A stretch of 9,809 bases of DNA from a bacterium (lineage in GTDB: Bacteria; UBP15; UBA6099; DSWB01), in the NCBI GenBank assembly GCA_020061125.1, contig JAGUYV010000281.1, forward strand, positions 1-9,809, read 5' to 3'. The first letter of the stretch is position 1. Each line of letters starts with the position of its first letter. A program made the position numbers and the translations under genes. Positions 7,901-9,809 of the stretch are shown piece after piece. The notes below the pieces were generated by a model that saw only the letters and a list, made by a program, of their open reading frames with translations, was not told the DNA's origin and searched no databases.

Positions 7901-9130
7901 GGCAAAATGGACGCCTGCACAACGGCCGCGCAGTTCACCCGCGCGGACGAAACCGGCGCGTCCGGCATCTCGGGAACCGAATACACGGACAACAATGTGG
8001 TCGAGGGCGAATACTACACCTACTGCATCGTGGCCAACGCCGAGGAGCAAGTCAAAAGCGCGGTGTACGACGCCGCGAACAAGCGCAACTGCGGCCAGTG
8101 CTTCGCGGGCGAAACCCTGGCCCCGCCCACGGATGTCACGGCCTGGTTCGAACAAAACGATTATACGGTCAAGGTCAGTTTCGTGCGCTCTGTGAGCGAG
8201 CAGGGCGGCGGCGGATACAGCCTGTACCGTTGCGCAGACTCCGGTTGCGCCGAAGCGGGCAGAACCAGAATCAAGGCCTGCTCCGAACTCGCCGAAACAT
8301 CGTCCGCCATCCGGAATATCGGCATGCTGAATCCCCTGTCCATTTCCGGCGAACCCGAGGGCGAGCATTACTATGGCGCCGCGTACCAGTCCGATTGCTC
8401 GGCTGGCGCCCCGGTCTCGGAACTGCACAATGTCGGAACCGCCATCAGCGAGCAACTGGATGTTCTGGCGCAGCCCTGCGGCAGCGCCACCAAATGCGTG
8501 GTCCTGTCCTCGTGCAGCAACTTCGAATCAAAAACCGGGTGCTCGCCCGTGACGCGCAGGGACACCACGCAGACCACGGCGACCGGATACGCGCTCGCGC
8601 CGCAGCAAGGGTTCGAGGTGTTTCTGGCGGACAGGGCCGGAAACCCCGTGGGCGGCGCCGTGGCCAGAACCGGCGCGGACGGCAACTACAAGCTGTCCAT
8701 TGACACGCAGAAGAACCCGCTCGATCTTGGCGCCGCGTATCAGCTCATTCTGAAACTGCCCGATGGGGCCATCCCCGGCCAGCCTTGTTCCTCCGGCCTG
8801 CCCGGCGACGGGTGCCTCATCGAACTCAACAAGAATGTGACAGTGAAAGAGGACTCGACCGTGACACAGGTTCGCGGCATCCCACTCGCCGACTGCGGCG
8901 GCGGTGAAATCGGCAACTTCAACTGCGACGCCACCGTGGACATCAGCGATGTGATTCTGCTCAAGAACTGCTTCGGCTCATCCGCAGGCGAAGACAGATA
9001 CAAAACCTGGTGCGATGTGAACGGCAACGGCGTGGTGGATGTCAGCGACTTCATAGCCATCAAGAACCATTTCGGGCTGGAACTCGACGCCGCGCCGAGC
9101 TGTCCCGCGGCCATGTGCCGCGAAAAGTGA
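4976..9130 (+). CDS. Secreted Cys-rich multi-domain protein with FN3-like modules and C-terminal dockerin
   Basis: 1384 residues, complete. Residues 1-59 are a signal peptide with an unusually long basic n-region (KKAR..KKLRNRGAKKK), a core FLIPMFFFLLICSPAAA and a likely SPase I cut after AAA59. The LLIC-S sequence is a poor lipobox because Ile precedes Cys. Residues ~65-205 are an Ig-like module (WEGEVPMKPG..ITYYVSAVDGRGN). Residues ~206-485 are a domain I do not recognise. About six FN3-like modules follow near 500-580, 591-685, 691-805, 817-938, 940-1042 and 1048-1145; the clearer ones end in patterns such as PYYYKVYAMDGARNYSEGA. Residues ~1204-1310 resemble a carboxypeptidase-regulatory domain (NPVGGAVARTGADGNYKLS). 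Residues 1313-1367 are a type I dockerin. I count about 54 cysteines after the signal peptide, suggesting many disulfides and oxidative folding. The sequence indicates a secreted, modular, probably ligand-binding or scaffold-docking protein. No catalytic domain is recognised, and the function is unknown. Confidence 0.9.
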   Translation: MNTLQKKARSAAKKLRNRGAKKKLAAFPPHFNPPGALASVPRFLIPMFFFLLICSPAAAESIDFKFEIPTIPFPPQIANVQHVPPCVGQTDFQVTAEITGQAQKKAVCDIIPREDCTASDWYQIDDPEIVPNPPEIKAAWVHYYYDGNPTDGGKASMTYNAGLGKWEGEVPMKPGAEQGDSITYYVSAVDGRGNVASQTPSTGEEPCPDIESWDDSLATPLMDSCSYATGYSECNENRSYGPGNCGAGYTLGDKAGDVCGEPDGNGVQSLISGEYADLVDIRGVTAGAGGTVFCTKIGLGAPPPGSNHPAPIEGYLMIFFNPDIIDPNPADTHITNAYAVTYAPEASGSDPTLVKVLWSGDCVTNPNTDNPLDCKLLAAGTSDHPKLKIGYQNGSLRIMTNKSGTGEIYATSYSLIGASSVKSVLIAITGEINLSGGTAFWISDLTPGFAYSHKNQSVTILPASQCTVGPCVNITSTLCSPTGAGGAGPVCPHSETQSAQNVCSVSFTDTGAVAVSQYRIYRAPKGSAAPGELAGTITGGGPNSAHTYNNSITTLDGASYDYYIACFDGVNETATAQYPQTYTQCTVDDWTPPAQPAITEAATPPGADATCRIAWTATGGDPTLKDFLIKRGGQILNPTAPVGKSGDSYLWPDPENLDYTSDYSYTVLARDSVNNTSESAAATCRPRDLKAPCQVDEIVMSAAPTSGTLGATLDWQACPDSDTAGYNAYACQLNGTKTNCTTQQEYKKLNSGLVANPHIEDESPDNFPSEAWYRFFVESCDNCTDRAACDARNCTGFPVSSDDFTDHFVSPEINTDKPHAPGGVAAAAPAMGKSCSISWSRVCSDTEGTFEDCDNPTSDQLVGYKIMRQQSPGVLDPNAGTPVATIPAGGTETTLSYTDAGLANGVPYYYKVYAMDGARNYSEGAHQEVSCTPARTTPPALPAMKSLTGNEFSCALDWDPVSDPYAITYEAHRCDGKMDACTTAAQFTRADETGASGISGTEYTDNNVVEGEYYTYCIVANAEEQVKSAVYDAANKRNCGQCFAGETLAPPTDVTAWFEQNDYTVKVSFVRSVSEQGGGGYSLYRCADSGCAEAGRTRIKACSELAETSSAIRNIGMLNPLSISGEPEGEHYYGAAYQSDCSAGAPVSELHNVGTAISEQLDVLAQPCGSATKCVVLSSCSNFESKTGCSPVTRRDTTQTTATGYALAPQQGFEVFLADRAGNPVGGAVARTGADGNYKLSIDTQKNPLDLGAAYQLILKLPDGAIPGQPCSSGLPGDGCLIELNKNVTVKEDSTVTQVRGIPLADCGGGEIGNFNCDATVDISDVILLKNCFGSSAGEDRYKTWCDVNGNGVVDVSDFIAIKNHFGLELDAAPSCPAAMCREK
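8912..9076 (+). other. Type I dockerin domain (protein domain, residues 1313-1367)
   Basis: Two EF-hand-like loop-helix repeats are visible. Repeat 1 is GNFNCDATVDISDVILLKN, with Ca-ligand positions N1314, N1316, D1318, D1322 and D1325. Repeat 2 is CDVNGNGVVDVSDFIAIKN, with D1347, N1349, N1351, D1355 and D1358. Both are followed by a hydrophobic helix ending in FG. The two loops are 33 residues apart. In known systems dockerins bind cohesin domains in a calcium-dependent manner. No cohesin is seen in this window, so the partner is unknown. Cysteines in both loops (1317, 1346) and in the first helix (1332) are unusual for the family. Confidence 0.88.
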
Positions 9131-9222
9131 CCCGGCGGGGCAGGGCGGTTGGTACGAGGATGGCGAGGACTGCGGTTTGTGACACGAAGACCTGCCGGAT
9201 CGCGGAGACACACGGAGAAACA

Positions 9223-9251
9223 AAAAGGCCCGCCTCAATGGCGGGCCTTTT
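9223..9251. terminator. Bidirectional hairpin terminator between convergent transcripts
   Basis: A 12-bp perfect stem, AAAAGGCCCGCC (9223-9234) with GGCGGGCCTTTT (9240-9251), encloses a 5-nt loop. Read on the - strand it ends in five Ts and begins 6 nt after the tRNA-Val discriminator base, so it is the natural end of the tRNA operon. Read on the + strand it lies 92 bp after the dockerin-protein stop and ends in four Ts, so it can also stop that transcript. Confidence 0.88.
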
Positions 9252-9257
9252 GCCTCA

Positions 9258-9329
9258 TGGGTGGTACTGGATTTGAACCAGTGACCTCCTGCGCGTCAAG
9301 CAGGCGTTCTCCCCCTGAACTAACCACCC
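9258..9329 (-). tRNA. tRNA-Val (anticodon GAC)
   Basis: The 72-nt cloverleaf reads GGGTGGT/ACCACCC for the acceptor, GTTC/GAAC for the D stem, CCTGC-TTGACGC-GCAGG for the anticodon arm (anticodon GAC at 9297-9295) and ACTGG-TTCAAAT-CCAGT for the T arm, with discriminator A. It decodes GUC and GUU. The 3' CCA is not encoded (TGA follows), so a CCA-adding enzyme is needed. It lies 16 nt downstream of tRNA-Cys on the same strand and is presumably co-transcribed with it. Confidence 0.96.
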
Positions 9330-9345
9330 GGGAGCATCCAACAAG

Positions 9346-9417
<72 letters not shown>

Positions 9418-9428
9418 ATGATTTTGAA

Positions 9429-9449
9429 AAAGCCTTTAATACAGGCTTT
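9429..9449 (-). other. Leader hairpin just upstream of tRNA-Cys
   Basis: On the - strand AAAGCCT-GTATTAA-AGGCTTT forms a 7-bp stem with a 7-nt loop, followed by TT. It lies 11 nt before the tRNA-Cys 5' end and downstream of the predicted promoter. It resembles a weak intrinsic terminator (only three G/C pairs) and may instead be a processing or anti-read-through element. The structure is plain; its role is not. Confidence 0.45.
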
Positions 9450-9516
9450 CTATGCTCACATTTATGTTGCTTTCAAGCTTCCGAACAACCGCTGGCGCCA
9501 ATCTTCAGCACAAAAC

Positions 9517-9545
9517 ATCTTAATCAGCGTCCAACAAAATGTCAA
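9517..9545 (-). promoter_or_regulatory. Sigma70-type promoter for the tRNA-Cys/tRNA-Val unit
   Basis: On the - strand a perfect -35 box TTGACA (9545-9540) is followed by a 17-nt spacer and a -10 box TAAGAT (9522-9517, four of six consensus bases). Transcription would start near 9510 and give a leader of about 93 nt before tRNA-Cys. The site lies in the AT-richer gap between the rdgB stop and the tRNAs, so the tRNAs need not depend on rdgB transcription. Confidence 0.65.
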
Positions 9546-9589
9546 CCGAAACGCGCGAAGCCCCGCAAGCGCGATCCGGCTGAAATCCA

Positions 9590-9809
9590 CTAATTTTGGA
9601 GCAGGTGGTCGCGAAGCTTGAGGAATGCGGCGGCGCGGTGGCTGATCCGGTTTTTTTCGTGGAGCGGGATTTCGGCCACGGTCTTGCCGAGGCCGGGCAG
9701 GTACATGACCGGGTCGTATCCGAAGCCCGACGATCCGCGCGGGGCGGCGGCGATGACGCCGCGCAATTCGCCCTCGAAGCAGGTTTCGCGCCCGTCCGGG
9801 AAGCGCGCG
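9590..9809 (-). CDS. rdgB: RdgB/HAM1-family dITP/XTP pyrophosphatase, C-terminal 72 residues
   Basis: The gene runs off the right edge; only the last 72 codons and a TAG stop (9592-9590) are visible. The fragment contains the family's C-terminal signature: RGSSGFGYDPVMYLPGLGKT, then AEIPLHEKNRISHRAAAFLKL. In the family the FGYDP segment helps recognise the purine base, and the Lys and Ser-His-Arg of K-N-R-I-S-H-R contact the nucleotide; all are present. The enzyme hydrolyses non-canonical purine triphosphates (dITP, ITP, XTP) to the monophosphate and pyrophosphate, keeping deaminated bases out of DNA and RNA. The C-terminal end (KLRDHLLQN) is of normal length for the family. It is a cytoplasmic housekeeping gene, unrelated to the two surface-protein genes. 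The start and promoter are outside the window. Confidence 0.93.
   Translation of the reverse strand, partial: ARFPDGRETCFEGELRGVIAAAPRGSSGFGYDPVMYLPGLGKTVAEIPLHEKNRISHRAAAFLKLRDHLLQN

Noticed and set aside
9551-9575. Possible rdgB terminator (CGCGC/GCGCG hairpin on the - strand just after the rdgB stop)
   Set aside because: Only 5 bp of self-complementary GC-rich stem with a 12-nt loop and three Ts; too weak to call.

Overview
The window looks like chromosomal DNA from a GC-rich Gram-negative bacterium. The evidence is a filamentous-haemagglutinin-type exoprotein, an oxidised-compartment (Cys-rich) secreted protein with a dockerin, and tRNA genes that do not encode their 3' CCA. I cannot name the organism. 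A delta-proteobacterium-like or uncultured environmental lineage would fit, but this is only a guess.

Bases 1-4854 are the 3' part of a very large gene on the + strand whose beginning lies outside the window. Its product is built of a tandem array of 78-residue (234-bp) beta-strand repeats: 15 copies in perfect register with no indel, then a 16th diverged 77-residue copy, then about 370 residues of irregular beta-helix-like sequence and an unrecognised hydrophobic/aromatic C-terminus. It contains no cysteine. A strong hairpin terminator (4893-4944) follows it.

Bases 4976-9130 (+ strand) encode a complete 1384-residue secreted protein. It has a long basic n-region signal peptide, an Ig-like N-terminal module, a large unrecognised domain, about six fibronectin-III-like modules, a carboxypeptidase-regulatory-like module and a C-terminal type I dockerin with two Ca-binding loops. 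About 54 cysteines lie in the mature part. Both large genes encode surface or secreted modular proteins on the same strand. They could act together at the cell surface, but the terminator between them argues for separate transcription, and no cohesin partner or outer-membrane transporter is in view.

The right end is housekeeping sequence on the - strand: the 3' end of rdgB (dITP/XTP pyrophosphatase, 9590-9809), then a sigma70-type promoter, a leader hairpin, tRNA-Cys(GCA), tRNA-Val(GAC) and a 12-bp hairpin terminator. That terminator sits between the convergent tRNA and dockerin-protein transcripts and could serve both. The stretch 9131-9222 holds nothing I can identify.
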